Positions 45,401-52,905 of a stretch of 64,000 nt of DNA are shown here, in pieces. This DNA is from Knoellia sp. S7-12. Its GTDB lineage: Bacteria > Actinomycetota > Actinomycetes > Actinomycetales > Dermatophilaceae. The position numbers and the translations under genes are program-made. The notes below the pieces were generated by a model. That model had not been told where the DNA came from and made no database searches. It worked only from the letters and a program-made list of their open reading frames with translations. The stretch lies in assembly GCF_040518285.1 (NCBI RefSeq), contig NZ_CP155449.1, positions 3,348,001 through 3,412,000 on the forward strand. Direction: 5' to 3'. Each line of letters starts with the position of its first letter. The first letter of the stretch is position 1.

Positions 45401-46241
45401 CCGCGTCGAGGACGAGGAGGCCCTGGGCCGGGTCGGGGATGCTGTCGGCCGGTCGGGTCGGCAGTTCGTGGCGCACCGAACGCAGCGCCGTCGGGTCGCC
45501 CGCCATGGCCGCGATGACGTCGTGGTCGGCGAGCGCGTCGCCCTGCGCGGCGAGGTCGGCGACCATCGGCAGCTTGGCGTAGGAGAACGTGCCCAGCACG
45601 ATCCGGGGCGTCACCTCGAACTCCGGCACGTCCGCGCAGGCCTCGGTCAGGGCGGCATACGCCGGGTAGGGGTCGAAACCGGCCGGTGTGTGTGTCAGCC
45701 CTTCGAGCTTCTCCGAGTCGATCGAGAGACCCTGCTCCGAGGTGAGGTAGTGCTCGAGCACGGGGTTGAACTCGATCTCGTCGCCGAGGTCGAGTTCGTA
45801 GTCGTCGTGCTGGGGGGTCGTGGGCCGCAGCGTGCAGCTGCGCAGAAGCACGGGCGCTGCGGGCTGTCGAGCGGCGGCAGCCTTGCCCCGGCCAAGGCTC
45901 CACGTCGCCATGCCCACGGCGACGAAGCCGGTGTCGATGCCGCGTTCCTCGCGCAGCTCGCGCGTCTTGCCGGCGATCGTGCGAGCCCGCCTGCGGGCCT
46001 CGTCGAACGCCGCCGGTTCGCGCACGAGGTCCGAGAGTCGCGTCGGGCGGCCCGCCAGGAGCATCGACACCCCGCCGGGGTGCGCGGTCGTGAGGTCGAG
46101 GGTTCCGGTGGGGAGATCGCGATACCAGAGCAGCGTGTTGCGACCGCCCAGGTCGACGAGGTGCTTGGTCCATCCCTCAACTGCGTGGCGGACTCGCTCG
46201 GTCCGCGAGTCGATCTCTGACTGCGGTCCGATGTCACTCAC
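42447..46241 (-). CDS. DUF4011 / SF1 helicase / Vsr-like nuclease protein (Hhe-like)
   Basis: 1264 residues. Residues 1-~260: DUF4011 (WTKHLVDLGGRNTLLWYRD ... EIEFNPVLEHYL). Walker A is at 301-308 (GPPGTGKS), followed by FVAEKRAAIDAVVGRLDR. A long helical insert precedes VVFDEASQIPPAEAVSAI, VLAGDAKQLPPTSFF, LSWHYRSQDERLISFAN, VQGDERDAIILSVGYG and NVAITRAKKRM. The last ~110 residues are a Vsr/DUF559-like nuclease (FARRLRAGGLIVHERYGSSADPIDLAVED, AVESDGPEY, RLGWRHVRVWTRD). This single-gene architecture has been reported among antiphage candidates (DUF4011-helicase-Vsr). TAGCCT six bases before the GTG suggests leaderless expression. Confidence 0.88.
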   Translation of the reverse strand: MSDIGPQSEIDSRTERVRHAVEGWTKHLVDLGGRNTLLWYRDLPTGTLDLTTAHPGGVSMLLAGRPTRLSDLVREPAAFDEARRRARTIAGKTRELREERGIDTGFVAVGMATWSLGRGKAAAARQPAAPVLLRSCTLRPTTPQHDDYELDLGDEIEFNPVLEHYLTSEQGLSIDSEKLEGLTHTPAGFDPYPAYAALTEACADVPEFEVTPRIVLGTFSYAKLPMVADLAAQGDALADHDVIAAMAGDPTALRSVRHELPTRPADSIPDPAQGLLVLDADSSQQEAIEAARSGAHLVVHGPPGTGKSQTIANLVAALAADGKRVLFVAEKRAAIDAVVGRLDRVGLGDLVLDLHDGARGRRRIATELADALPGRTARPADPPGRDVDRLRAAASTLREHRDAMHQSRHPWGVSVHDVQEAISALAVSEHPPRSHVRIRGEALQSLPRDRYEVLTRELTRIASRGAWRTDHATDPWFGATVRTVDEAVRARELVERWSGDGIPGVGTTLANVFTGLRLPQSRTVRDWGRILDTVAQVRDTLETFRPEIFDVPLGDFVAATGTAAYRSSVDAELGWWERRGLKRQVRRYVRPGRPPADLHAALVEANEQRSAWKRMAGAGGRPEMPSDLDRAMGAYAGLAADLAWLEERVPTTEAAPSLLDLPRDELSARMQSLADAPERLAVVPSVIGPVESLRAAGLGTLLDDLSTRGVAADRVAGEAEFVWWSSVLDDIALRDPRVGAHDGEDLRRTVGEFATADREVLRQNAGRVRAAVRANVDRILADAPEHESLIRAEGAKSRRHRPLRDLLPATGELLTAVRPCWVMSPLVVASVLPPGVWFDVVVFDEASQIPPAEAVSAISRARQVVLAGDAKQLPPTSFFTTVSESLGEASAEDSLTEGVESILDVMAATLPSRRLSWHYRSQDERLISFANEHVYDGSLVTFPGAGAAPVLRHELVDGAGVVAEAAGSVETTQAEVERVVDLVIEHARTRPAESLGVIALGLAHTQRLDDAVRRALLGLDPKTATFFKEDVHERFFIKNLERVQGDERDAIILSVGYGKTPHGRVLHRFGPLNIEGGERRLNVAITRAKKRMTVVSSISADELDPQRLKARGAQMLRDYLAHAAASSTAVVATCADAPVTTPEAAEHPGGDAASSMPVQSVVMAEFARRLRAGGLIVHERYGSSADPIDLAVEDPNHRGRLAVAVESDGPEYAAMSSARDRDRLRAEHLGRLGWRHVRVWTRDAFRDPARDVARIKDLAERGGS

Positions 46242-46247
46242 CTCAGC

Positions 46248-46253
46248 AGGCTA
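46248..46253 (-). promoter_or_regulatory. -10 box of leaderless Hhe-like gene
   Basis: TAGCCT, six bases (GCTGAG), GTG at 46241. Confidence 0.5.
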
Positions 46254-46327
46254 ACAACGACGAGGGGGTATGCCGTGCCGCCCTCCACGTGGCATCTCAC
46301 GAACCCGAGCCCAAACCCTTCCGTCCG

Positions 46328-46427
46328 CGCTGTGCACTGCTGCGCTGGGGCGCAGCAACGCTGGCACTGCTGCGCTGGGGCGCAGCAACGCTGGCACTGC
46401 TGCGCTGGGGCGCAGCAATGCACAGCG
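46328..46427. repeat. Three 30-bp tandem repeats, each a hairpin, inside an outer inverted repeat
   Basis: Units at 46334-46363, 46364-46393 and 46394-46423; the first two are identical and the third differs only at its end. Each holds GCTGCGC-TGGG-GCGCAGC, a 7-bp stem with a 4-base loop. The set is enclosed by CGCTGTGCA (46328-46336) and TGCACAGCG (46419-46427). It abuts the MFS stop and probably terminates it. Confidence 0.85.
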
Positions 46428-47702
46428 TTAGTCCGACAGATCGGTCGGGCCGCGCAGGACAAGAGCGGCGGCGCCGATCGCCAGAGCAATGACAAGGCAG
46501 GCCAGCGCAAGGGCGTGGAAGCTCACCCGGTCGACGACGACCCCGGCGAGTGCCCCGCCGACCCCAGCCGACAGCCCCATGACGAGGTCGCTCGCTCCTT
46601 GCGCGCCGGGCCGCTCCGCCGTCGGCAGGGCACCGGTGAGCAGGGTCGAGCCGGAGACGAGCGTGCAGGACCACCCCAGTCCGAGCAGGAAGAGCGCGAT
46701 GAGCAACCGCGTCGAGTGACCCATCGGTGCCGTCGAGGCCAGCAGCGTGGCGACCGCGAGGATGCCGGACCCCACCATGGCGACGATGCGACCACCGAGC
46801 CGATCGACGGCCATCCCGGTGAGCGGTGAGAACGCGAACATCCCCAGAATGTGGATGCTGATGACGAACCCGATGATGGTGAGGTCGGCGTGCCCGTGCC
46901 GCATGTGCAGCGGCGTCATCACCATGACGCTCACCATCGTCATGTGCCCGAGCGCCAGCGTGATGAGGCCGAGCAGCGCCTGTGGCCTGGCGACGATGAC
47001 GCGCAAACCACGGCCGATCGAGCCGTGGGTCCGGCTCGAGGCTCCCGGGTCGGCCTCGGTGGCGCGACGCCTGGCCTCGACCAGCGGATCGGGTCGCAGT
47101 CGCCACGCCAGGACCGCGATCGCGAGCAGGAGGCCGACGAGCGAGAAGACGAAGGGGCCCGTGAGCCTCGGGATGCCGAGCAGGCGCGACACCGACTCGC
47201 TCGGCCCGACGAGGTTGGGTCCGAGCACGCTCCCGATCGTCGTGGCCCACACGACGAGGCTCAGGTCGCGCCCACGGTGAGCCGGCTCGGCAAGGTCGGC
47301 CGCGGCATACCTTGCCTGGTTGTTGGACGCCGTCGAGCCGCCGAAGAGCAGGCTCGCGACGAGCAGCAGCGCAAAGCTGCCGACGATGCCGGAGGCGATG
47401 AGGCCGAGCGCCCCGATGAACGACAGGGTGTAGCCGAGGATGAGGCCGGGGCGCCTCCCATGAGCGGCACTGAGCCGAGCCATCGGGACGGCAATAAGCG
47501 CTGAACCGATGACCTGGAAGGTCGACCCCAGTCCGGCATAGGTCGGCGACCCTGAGACCTCTTCGGCCAGGAGAGCACCGACGGCGACCCCACTGGCCAG
47601 CGAGACCCCGCCAAGGATCTGAGACATCGACAGCGTGGCGACGGTGCGGCGCTGGACCGGATCGCGGTGGGTGGTCGCCTCTGTGGAGTCCGGTGCCGTC
47701 AC
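46428..47702 (-). CDS. MFS transporter
   Basis: 424 residues, twelve predicted helices. ILGGVSLASGVAVGALLAEEVSGS begins helix 1; MARLSAAHGRRPGLILGY is the loop 2-3 signature. The central loop (RPDPLVEARRRATEADPG) separates the halves, and MAVDRLGGRIV is the second loop signature. It resembles drug or metabolite exporters; the substrate is unknown. Short conserved distance to tRNA-Arg upstream. Confidence 0.9.
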   Translation of the reverse strand: MTAPDSTEATTHRDPVQRRTVATLSMSQILGGVSLASGVAVGALLAEEVSGSPTYAGLGSTFQVIGSALIAVPMARLSAAHGRRPGLILGYTLSFIGALGLIASGIVGSFALLLVASLLFGGSTASNNQARYAAADLAEPAHRGRDLSLVVWATTIGSVLGPNLVGPSESVSRLLGIPRLTGPFVFSLVGLLLAIAVLAWRLRPDPLVEARRRATEADPGASSRTHGSIGRGLRVIVARPQALLGLITLALGHMTMVSVMVMTPLHMRHGHADLTIIGFVISIHILGMFAFSPLTGMAVDRLGGRIVAMVGSGILAVATLLASTAPMGHSTRLLIALFLLGLGWSCTLVSGSTLLTGALPTAERPGAQGASDLVMGLSAGVGGALAGVVVDRVSFHALALACLVIALAIGAAALVLRGPTDLSD

Positions 47703-47754
47703 CTGCGCGAGTATGCCGTGATCTAGTCTGGTTCGCGGCCTGCGGGCCCTTCCC

Positions 47755-47826
47755 GCCCTCGTAGCTCAGGGGAAGAGCACTTCTCTCCTAAAGAAGGTGT
47801 CGCGTGTTCGAATCACGCCGAGGGCA
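47755..47826 (+). tRNA. tRNA-Arg (anticodon CCT), attachment site host
   Basis: 72 nt. The acceptor GCCCTCG pairs with CGAGGGC, discriminator A. The anticodon stem CTTCT/AGAAG carries the loop CTCCTAA, anticodon CCT (codon AGG). GTTCGAATC is in the T-loop. Its 3' part from 47784 is duplicated at 55858, so the integrated element keeps a functional tRNA. Confidence 0.96.
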
Positions 47827-47827
47827 C
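47784..47827 (+). repeat. attL: 44-bp direct repeat in the tRNA-Arg 3' half
   Basis: It starts in the anticodon loop (TCTCCTAAAG) and ends one base after the tRNA (GAGGGCAC). An identical 44-bp copy lies at 55858-55901. Confidence 0.93.
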
Positions 47828-47910
47828 CCTGCCTGACCTGCGGAAGCGTGGTGTGGCGTTCGGCTGACCCGTCCGCGGAAGGCCCGAAATGGGCACCAAA
47901 TGGGCACATC

Positions 47911-48996
47911 TCAGATCTCCCCCACTGCCTGGCCGGCCGAGTAGAGCCCGTCGAGAGCGGCCGCGATCGTGTCCAGTTCGTCGTCGTAGAGGTGGGCGTA
48001 GATGCGGGCCGTGGTGGTGATCGACTCGTGGCCCATCGCCTTCTGGATGAAGCGGAGATCCGCGCCAGCCATCCTCGCGAGGCTGCCAAACGTGCGTCGC
48101 AGGTCGTGCGGTGTGGCGACCATTCCGAGCGACTCCAGGGCCTTGTCGAAGCCAGCTCGTCGCCGCCAGTTCCGCACTCGCAGGTAGCCGCCCTCTGGCG
48201 AACCGTAGACGAGCGCGTCCTTCGGTCGCCCTGCCAGTCGCTCGGTCAACGACGGGATGAGGAGCTGGGGGATCGGGACGTATCGGTGCCCGGCCCGGCT
48301 CTTGGGCTGGTCGACGTCGATGCGGCCGTCGACCTCGGTCGCGCGTTGCACGACGTGGACACGCCTGCGCGTGAGGTTGACGTCCTCGACCCGGAGGGCG
48401 GCGAGCTCGGACCACCGCAACCCCATGTACGCCAGCGACAGCACGATGTCTCGATCCTGTGGCATGGCCTCGGCCAGGGCATGGACCTCGTCGACGGTGA
48501 GGATGCGTTCACGGACCGGCGCACGCTTTGGCAGTCGCACGCCTCGCGCGACGTTGACCGGCACCCGGCGGGTCGCAGCCGCGTAGTCGAGCACCCTGCA
48601 CAGCACGCCATGGGCCTTGCGGACCGTGTCCGTCCCGAGCCGAGCGCTCAGGTCGGTGACCCACTCGGCCACGTCGGCGTGCTCGATCTTGGCGACGGGC
48701 CAGCGGCCGAAGGTGGGCTCGATGTGCTTCCACGCGTGACGGTAGCCGGCCTGGGTTGTCGCCCTCAGGTGGCTGATCCCTGCGCTCTGGTACTCCGTCC
48801 AGACCGCCCCCAAGGTGGCCCTGCCCCGTTGCGGGTCGACCCAGTCGCCGCGGCGGCGCTGCGAGAGCACCTGCCTCTCGTAGTCGGCTGCTTCCGACCG
48901 TCGGGCGAAGGAGCGGGAGCGGAACCGGCCGTCGGGCGTGCGGTAGCGCACCCGGTATGAGTAGGTCCCGTCCCGCCGCTCCCTCTTCTCGATCAT
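47911..48996 (-). CDS. int: Tyrosine recombinase (integrase)
   Basis: 361 residues from the ATG at 48996, which overlaps the xis stop. An N-terminal Arm-binding/AP2-like part (RDGTYSYRVRYRTPDGRFRSRSF) precedes the SAM-like core-binding domain. Catalytic residues: Arg in MGLRWSELAALR, Lys in QPKSRAGHRYVP, His-x-x-Arg in TPHDLRRTFG, His in GHESITTTARIYAHLY with the nucleophile Tyr. It integrates the element into tRNA-Arg. Encoded right next to attL. Confidence 0.95.
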   Translation of the reverse strand: MIEKRERRDGTYSYRVRYRTPDGRFRSRSFARRSEAADYERQVLSQRRRGDWVDPQRGRATLGAVWTEYQSAGISHLRATTQAGYRHAWKHIEPTFGRWPVAKIEHADVAEWVTDLSARLGTDTVRKAHGVLCRVLDYAAATRRVPVNVARGVRLPKRAPVRERILTVDEVHALAEAMPQDRDIVLSLAYMGLRWSELAALRVEDVNLTRRRVHVVQRATEVDGRIDVDQPKSRAGHRYVPIPQLLIPSLTERLAGRPKDALVYGSPEGGYLRVRNWRRRAGFDKALESLGMVATPHDLRRTFGSLARMAGADLRFIQKAMGHESITTTARIYAHLYDDELDTIAAALDGLYSAGQAVGEI

Positions 48997-49211
48997 CGCG
49001 ACCGGCCTCTGGCCGCCTTGGAGGTATTGATCCACGCCAGGACGTCCTCGGCGTCGAAACGCCGATGCTTGCCGAGCTTGAACGACGGTGGTCCGCCGCC
49101 CCTGACAGCCCAGTGGTGCACGGTCGAGACGGGCACGTCGCACACCTCGGCGACGTCCCGCACGGTCATCAAGGAGGGGAACTCCCTCACGGTCTTTCGC
49201 AATGCCCTCAC
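48993..49211 (-). CDS. xis: Excisionase-like MerR-type HTH protein
   Basis: 72 residues: a helix-turn-helix of the HTH_17 family (MTVRDVAEVCDVPVSTVHHWAVRGGGPPSFKLGKHRRFDAEDVLAW, key parts VPVSTVHHW and KHRRFDAEDV). It sits between rep and int with 4-base overlaps on both sides, the position of Xis in pSAM2-type elements. Confidence 0.88.
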   Translation of the reverse strand: MRALRKTVREFPSLMTVRDVAEVCDVPVSTVHHWAVRGGGPPSFKLGKHRRFDAEDVLAWINTSKAARGRSR

Positions 49212-50638
49212 TTCCCTTCTGCTGGCTGGTCTTCGGTTCGATTGCTGACGGGTCGCGTTGTGCCAGAACGAATCCGAGACAGTGCTGCCGAACGAACGGC
49301 GTCCGCTGCCTCGGCCATCGAGAGGTAGCCACGGCCGACGTACGTGAAGGACGCGACATGGACGAAGCCGTTCGGAGGTTCGTCCTCGCCGAGGAGGCGG
49401 CGGATGTCCGCATCCGGGTCGAGGCCTGCGGGGCGTCGGTGATGCAGTCGGCGCAACCGTCGGAGCTGGCCGAAGGTGACCGAGTACGCCCGTGACTTGG
49501 TGATCGGGTGTCCCCGATAGCCCAATGTGGCATGCCGGTCGGCGAGGCGAGCCAGGTTGTCCACAGACCTTGCGAGCTGCTCAGCCGTCGCGATGATGCG
49601 CACGACATGAGGGCTGGCGCCGAGCAGGCGCGCGTGTTCAGTGGACCGGATGGTGCCGCTCAGACCGAAGTCCTCGGTGCTTTTGGTCAGGTACTTGGAG
49701 AGGTACGCCGCGACCTGTTCCGGATGGGCGGCGCGGCGTGATTCGTTCTCACGGGAGGCAGCGCCGCTGATCGTCCGCGTGTCGACCTGACTTCCCCAAC
49801 GCAGTTCGTATGCCGTGCCCTCGAGGCCGGATTCGATGAGGGTCACGCTGGCCGCCGCGTCGCGGACGGCGTCCTCGAGATCGGCCACTGTCAGCGCCAA
49901 CGAGGTCGATGGACCGTCGGGGCCCCCGGGTCCGTCCAGCCTGAACGGGGCATGGACGTGGATCAGCCCGCGGGCTTGGAACTCGACGACCTTCGAATAG
50001 GAGATCCGGCAGCCGGCGCGGAATGTCGTGACGTCGACACCCGCCGACCTGGCCAGGGCGCGTTGCAAGGCGATGGTGAACCGCCGCCACAGCTCGGGAG
50101 CGTGCCATTGCCACAGGACGTGACCGACGTAGTCGTAGCACTCACCGCAAAGCGGTTGTCCCACTTGCGGATCCGTCGCTTCATGCCTCTTCGAGCACCA
50201 CAGTGGGCGCCCGTGAGGACACACGGGATGGTCGCGTCGCGGCCGGCACAGGCCGGTTCGGCGTTGGCCGTGGACTGCGCCGAACGAGGGCGCGGTCAGG
50301 GTAACGAACGTGCAGGGATGGTCGGCCACATTCGCGGGGATGCCCTTGCCGCCGGCCAGTCCACACATGAGCAGGTGCCAGGCATCGCCCTTGTACTCGT
50401 GGCTGCACGACGGACAAACACTCGCGCGCCGGTTGCCGCACCGCACGTAGGTGCGACCGTCGAGCTCTTGGGCCGACGAGTAGACCGTGGTGACCTCACC
50501 TGTCGCGGTGTTCACTGATTCGCGGGATCCGACCAGCCTGATCGGCCGGGAGCACCCCCGGGCACGGCTTTCGGCGTTGCTCATTCCGGCCGCGCCAAGG
50601 ACCGCATCGGAAGGCCCCACGTTGAGCGAACTGGGCAT
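49208..50638 (-). CDS. RepSA-like replication initiator
   Basis: 476 residues from the ATG at 50638 (GGGAG six bases upstream; a GTG at 50641 is also possible). Cys-rich N-terminal part (RCGNRRASVCPSCSHEYKGD), HPCTFVTLTAPSFGAVH, PLCGECYDYVGHVLWQWHAPELW, and the region GLIHVHAPFRLDG with a His-x-His resembling a rolling-circle metal site. It matches actinomycete AICE replication initiators. It would let the excised circle replicate. Confidence 0.85.
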   Translation of the reverse strand: MPSSLNVGPSDAVLGAAGMSNAESRARGCSRPIRLVGSRESVNTATGEVTTVYSSAQELDGRTYVRCGNRRASVCPSCSHEYKGDAWHLLMCGLAGGKGIPANVADHPCTFVTLTAPSFGAVHGQRRTGLCRPRRDHPVCPHGRPLWCSKRHEATDPQVGQPLCGECYDYVGHVLWQWHAPELWRRFTIALQRALARSAGVDVTTFRAGCRISYSKVVEFQARGLIHVHAPFRLDGPGGPDGPSTSLALTVADLEDAVRDAAASVTLIESGLEGTAYELRWGSQVDTRTISGAASRENESRRAAHPEQVAAYLSKYLTKSTEDFGLSGTIRSTEHARLLGASPHVVRIIATAEQLARSVDNLARLADRHATLGYRGHPITKSRAYSVTFGQLRRLRRLHHRRPAGLDPDADIRRLLGEDEPPNGFVHVASFTYVGRGYLSMAEAADAVRSAALSRIRSGTTRPVSNRTEDQPAEGK

Positions 50639-51143
50639 CACGCACTCCCAACAGGAGGGTGTGCCACGCGGATCGCTGCGGTCCTGGATCTGCGTGACAC
50701 ACCCGGTCTGTAGGCGGTCGATGCGTTGGCTTCACCGGCGTCTCAGGACCGCTCACACGCCGGGTCGCGCCCACCGGGGGCGCCGCGGATCAACGAGTTT
50801 GCGTTTGAGCGGCTGTCCATGATTGCGACCGTCACGGCCAAGGGCGGGGAGCCGACCCCCTGGGAATATCCCGTTCGTAGGTGTGGTGTTGATCCGCAAG
50901 ACCAGCGAACCGCGCCAACCTAGGCCGATCAAGGTGAAAGAGAACACGGTCCAGACATGGTGCTCAAGGCGCACTCCCCAACGCCCGGATCTGCCGATGA
51001 GCGGATGCGTGTACAGCCGTCTAAAACCTGTCACCATCTCGCCATGTCATGAGCGAACCTCAGGCCTGCAAAGCCGGCAAGGTGGCGGGGGTGACGGTCG
51101 GGGCCTGTACCGTGCCCTAACGGTGTCCAGGGGAGGATGAAGA
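50639..51143. other. Non-coding stretch between rep and cargo
   Basis: About 505 bp without a supported gene. It has the divergent promoters for rep (minus) and the cargo (plus). The 10-bp pair GCGGATCAAC (near 50784) and GTTGATCCGC (near 50888) is an inverted repeat about 100 bp apart. A replication origin is possible here, but I see no proof. Confidence 0.4.
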
Positions 51144-52382
51144 ATGAGGCAGGACGTATTCATGGCCCACCCATTGTGGGCAAGCTTGACGCAGCTCCAG
51201 GACGCGATCGACAAGGCGGATGGGCGAGTTGAGCCCACTGCCTCGGAGCCGCTTTCGTCGATCCGATTCCTTGCGTCGGCCCTGAAGTCTCATCAAGATC
51301 CCCCGGACCCCGCGCCTTACAGCAAGGCCGCCTTCGACGCCATCAACGCAAGTCTTCCCAACGTGATCAACGAAGTTACCAATTACGGGGGGAATGGCAA
51401 CGTCACACACCTCGTAAACGCTGAGAACTATGCGGATCAGGTCATGCATCAAATCGGGCTCTTGCCTGCATCCCTGCTGAAGGGAGGTGCCGCTGGCCAG
51501 GCCAACAAGCTCTTCAAGGAGTTTCGGGACGACGCATCCCTAGCCATCGAGTCCCTGCGCGAGCGTAATTCAAAGTTGCAGGAGGCTCTTAGTACCGCCC
51601 AGACCGAGTTCGAGGCCGTTGTGACCGGGCTCAAGTCGGAGATCACGAGTCTAAGCAGCAAGATCAAGCAAGATGAAGCGCGGCTCGATCAGGCCCTGAC
51701 CACTAACAACGACGCTTTCACAGCGAAGCAGACCGAGCGGGAAGAGAAGTTCCGAGAGTTTTTGACGAAGCAGGGTGAAGAACTAGAGAAGCTGGCTGCC
51801 ACTGACCTCAAGACGATACGGGAGCGCCGTGACGAGGCTGAAAAGGTATATGACCAGATCGATGCCCTGCGCGTGGGCACTGAGAAGGTGGCGGGTCTCG
51901 CCTCGGCCGACATTCTTGCAGGGAAGTTCAAGGAGTACTCAGAGCAGCAATGGAAATGGGGCGTAGCCGCCAACATCTTGGGCTTCGTTACGCTGGCCGT
52001 GGGACTAGCCGTCATCGCCACGACACTCAGCCGCCTTGGGTTCGAACAGGCGATCTCATGGCAGTACACGACTCTAAAGCTAGGTGTGACCCTCACCATC
52101 GTCGCAGCTTCCGCTGTTGCCTTCCGCCTAGGTGCAATCTTCCTTGCACGTTCGGGGACAAGTAAGCGCCTTGAGCTCGAACTCCGCGCGATCGGGCCCT
52201 TCTTCGCAGACATTGAGGACCCGGATGCCCTAAAGGACGCGAAACGAGCTTTCGTGGAGCGGTCGTTCGGGCACGGCTGGAACGAGAAGCCTGTGACTAG
52301 CCAGGCCAACGAAGCCGATTCCTCGGCCATCATCAAGGAGCTTGTCGAGGTTGTCCGCACGATCGCCTCGCGTAGTTCCTAG
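51144..52382 (+). CDS. Coiled-coil two-helix membrane protein (cargo, unknown)
   Basis: 412 residues; GGGGAGG lies upstream of the ATG. Residues ~120-265 form a long charged coiled coil (SLRERNSKLQEALSTAQTEF, KQTEREEKFREFLTKQGEEL). Two membrane helices follow at ~275-300 (VAANILGFVTLAVGLAVIATT) and ~312-335 (LGVTLTIVAASAVAFRLGAIF). A C-terminal cytoplasmic part contains IGPFFADIEDPDALKDAKRAFVERSFG. I do not recognise the family. Its layout would suit a membrane effector or scaffold, and it lies upstream of the DUF4062 gene. Lower GC and codon use unlike the core genes. Confidence 0.75.
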   Translation: MRQDVFMAHPLWASLTQLQDAIDKADGRVEPTASEPLSSIRFLASALKSHQDPPDPAPYSKAAFDAINASLPNVINEVTNYGGNGNVTHLVNAENYADQVMHQIGLLPASLLKGGAAGQANKLFKEFRDDASLAIESLRERNSKLQEALSTAQTEFEAVVTGLKSEITSLSSKIKQDEARLDQALTTNNDAFTAKQTEREEKFREFLTKQGEELEKLAATDLKTIRERRDEAEKVYDQIDALRVGTEKVAGLASADILAGKFKEYSEQQWKWGVAANILGFVTLAVGLAVIATTLSRLGFEQAISWQYTTLKLGVTLTIVAASAVAFRLGAIFLARSGTSKRLELELRAIGPFFADIEDPDALKDAKRAFVERSFGHGWNEKPVTSQANEADSSAIIKELVEVVRTIASRSS

Positions 52383-52905
52383 GGCAGAGGATGGCGGCCG
52401 GAGCGCTCAGTTCCCGACCACAATGAGTTCGATCCGGAATCGGACCACGACGGTGTTGATTGTCCCCTCATGCCGTGGTGTGCGCGCACGGTCCGTGCGC
52501 TGCGGCGATGACCTACCGCAAGTTCATCCTGCTGCGGTTGGGAGCGATCCTGGTGCTCTTGGGCATCTTGTTACTTGTCCTCGAGCGCGACCTTTAGGCA
52601 CTAGCCTCGGTCGGCGTCATCGTTGGGCTTGCATTGCTCGCGGCATCTGCACAGAAGGAACGCTAATCCATCGCGGGCTGCTCGCCCACGCACGCACTGA
52701 TCGCGGTGGGCGCAGCCGTGGAGTGGCGACGGCGCTGCAACAAGGCTCCGAGCCGCGGCGAGCCTGGCCCTGAGGCAAGGGTCGGCAAGATCGGCTGAGG
52801 CAGACGCCTTTGGGCTATTGGCCGAGCGGTCGTCGCGAGGAGATCCGTTCTAGACAGGCTCCGTGCTGGCCTCTCAAGTCCGTCTCATCGTGTCAGGATA
52901 CGTCT
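52383..52905. other. Gap between the two main cargo genes
   Basis: 523 bp with no intact gene. It contains the interrupted small ORF at 52508-52666. An open frame of 143 codons across 52342-52773 has no domain, hydrophobic or codon-use support. Confidence 0.45.
52508..52666 (+). pseudogene. Small two-helix membrane ORF with in-frame TAG
   Basis: The frame reads MTYRKFILLRLGAILVLLG then ILLLVLERDL, stops at TAG (52595-52597), and continues in the same frame ALASVGVIVGLALLAASAQKER to TAA. Together this makes a 51-residue hairpin of two hydrophobic helices with a basic end. One nonsense change would explain the break. No strong ribosome site precedes it, so decay is likely. Confidence 0.4.

Noticed and set aside
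42141..46220. Plus-strand frames across the large helicase
   Set aside because: Antisense shadows; the minus-strand protein has all SF1 helicase motifs.
46328..46427. CRISPR array
   Set aside because: The units are adjoining tandem copies with no spacers, and no cas genes are near.
52342..52773. 143-codon ORF after the coiled-coil protein gene
   Set aside because: Overlaps the real gene's end, Arg-rich composition, no ribosome site; the small two-helix frame is the better reading here.
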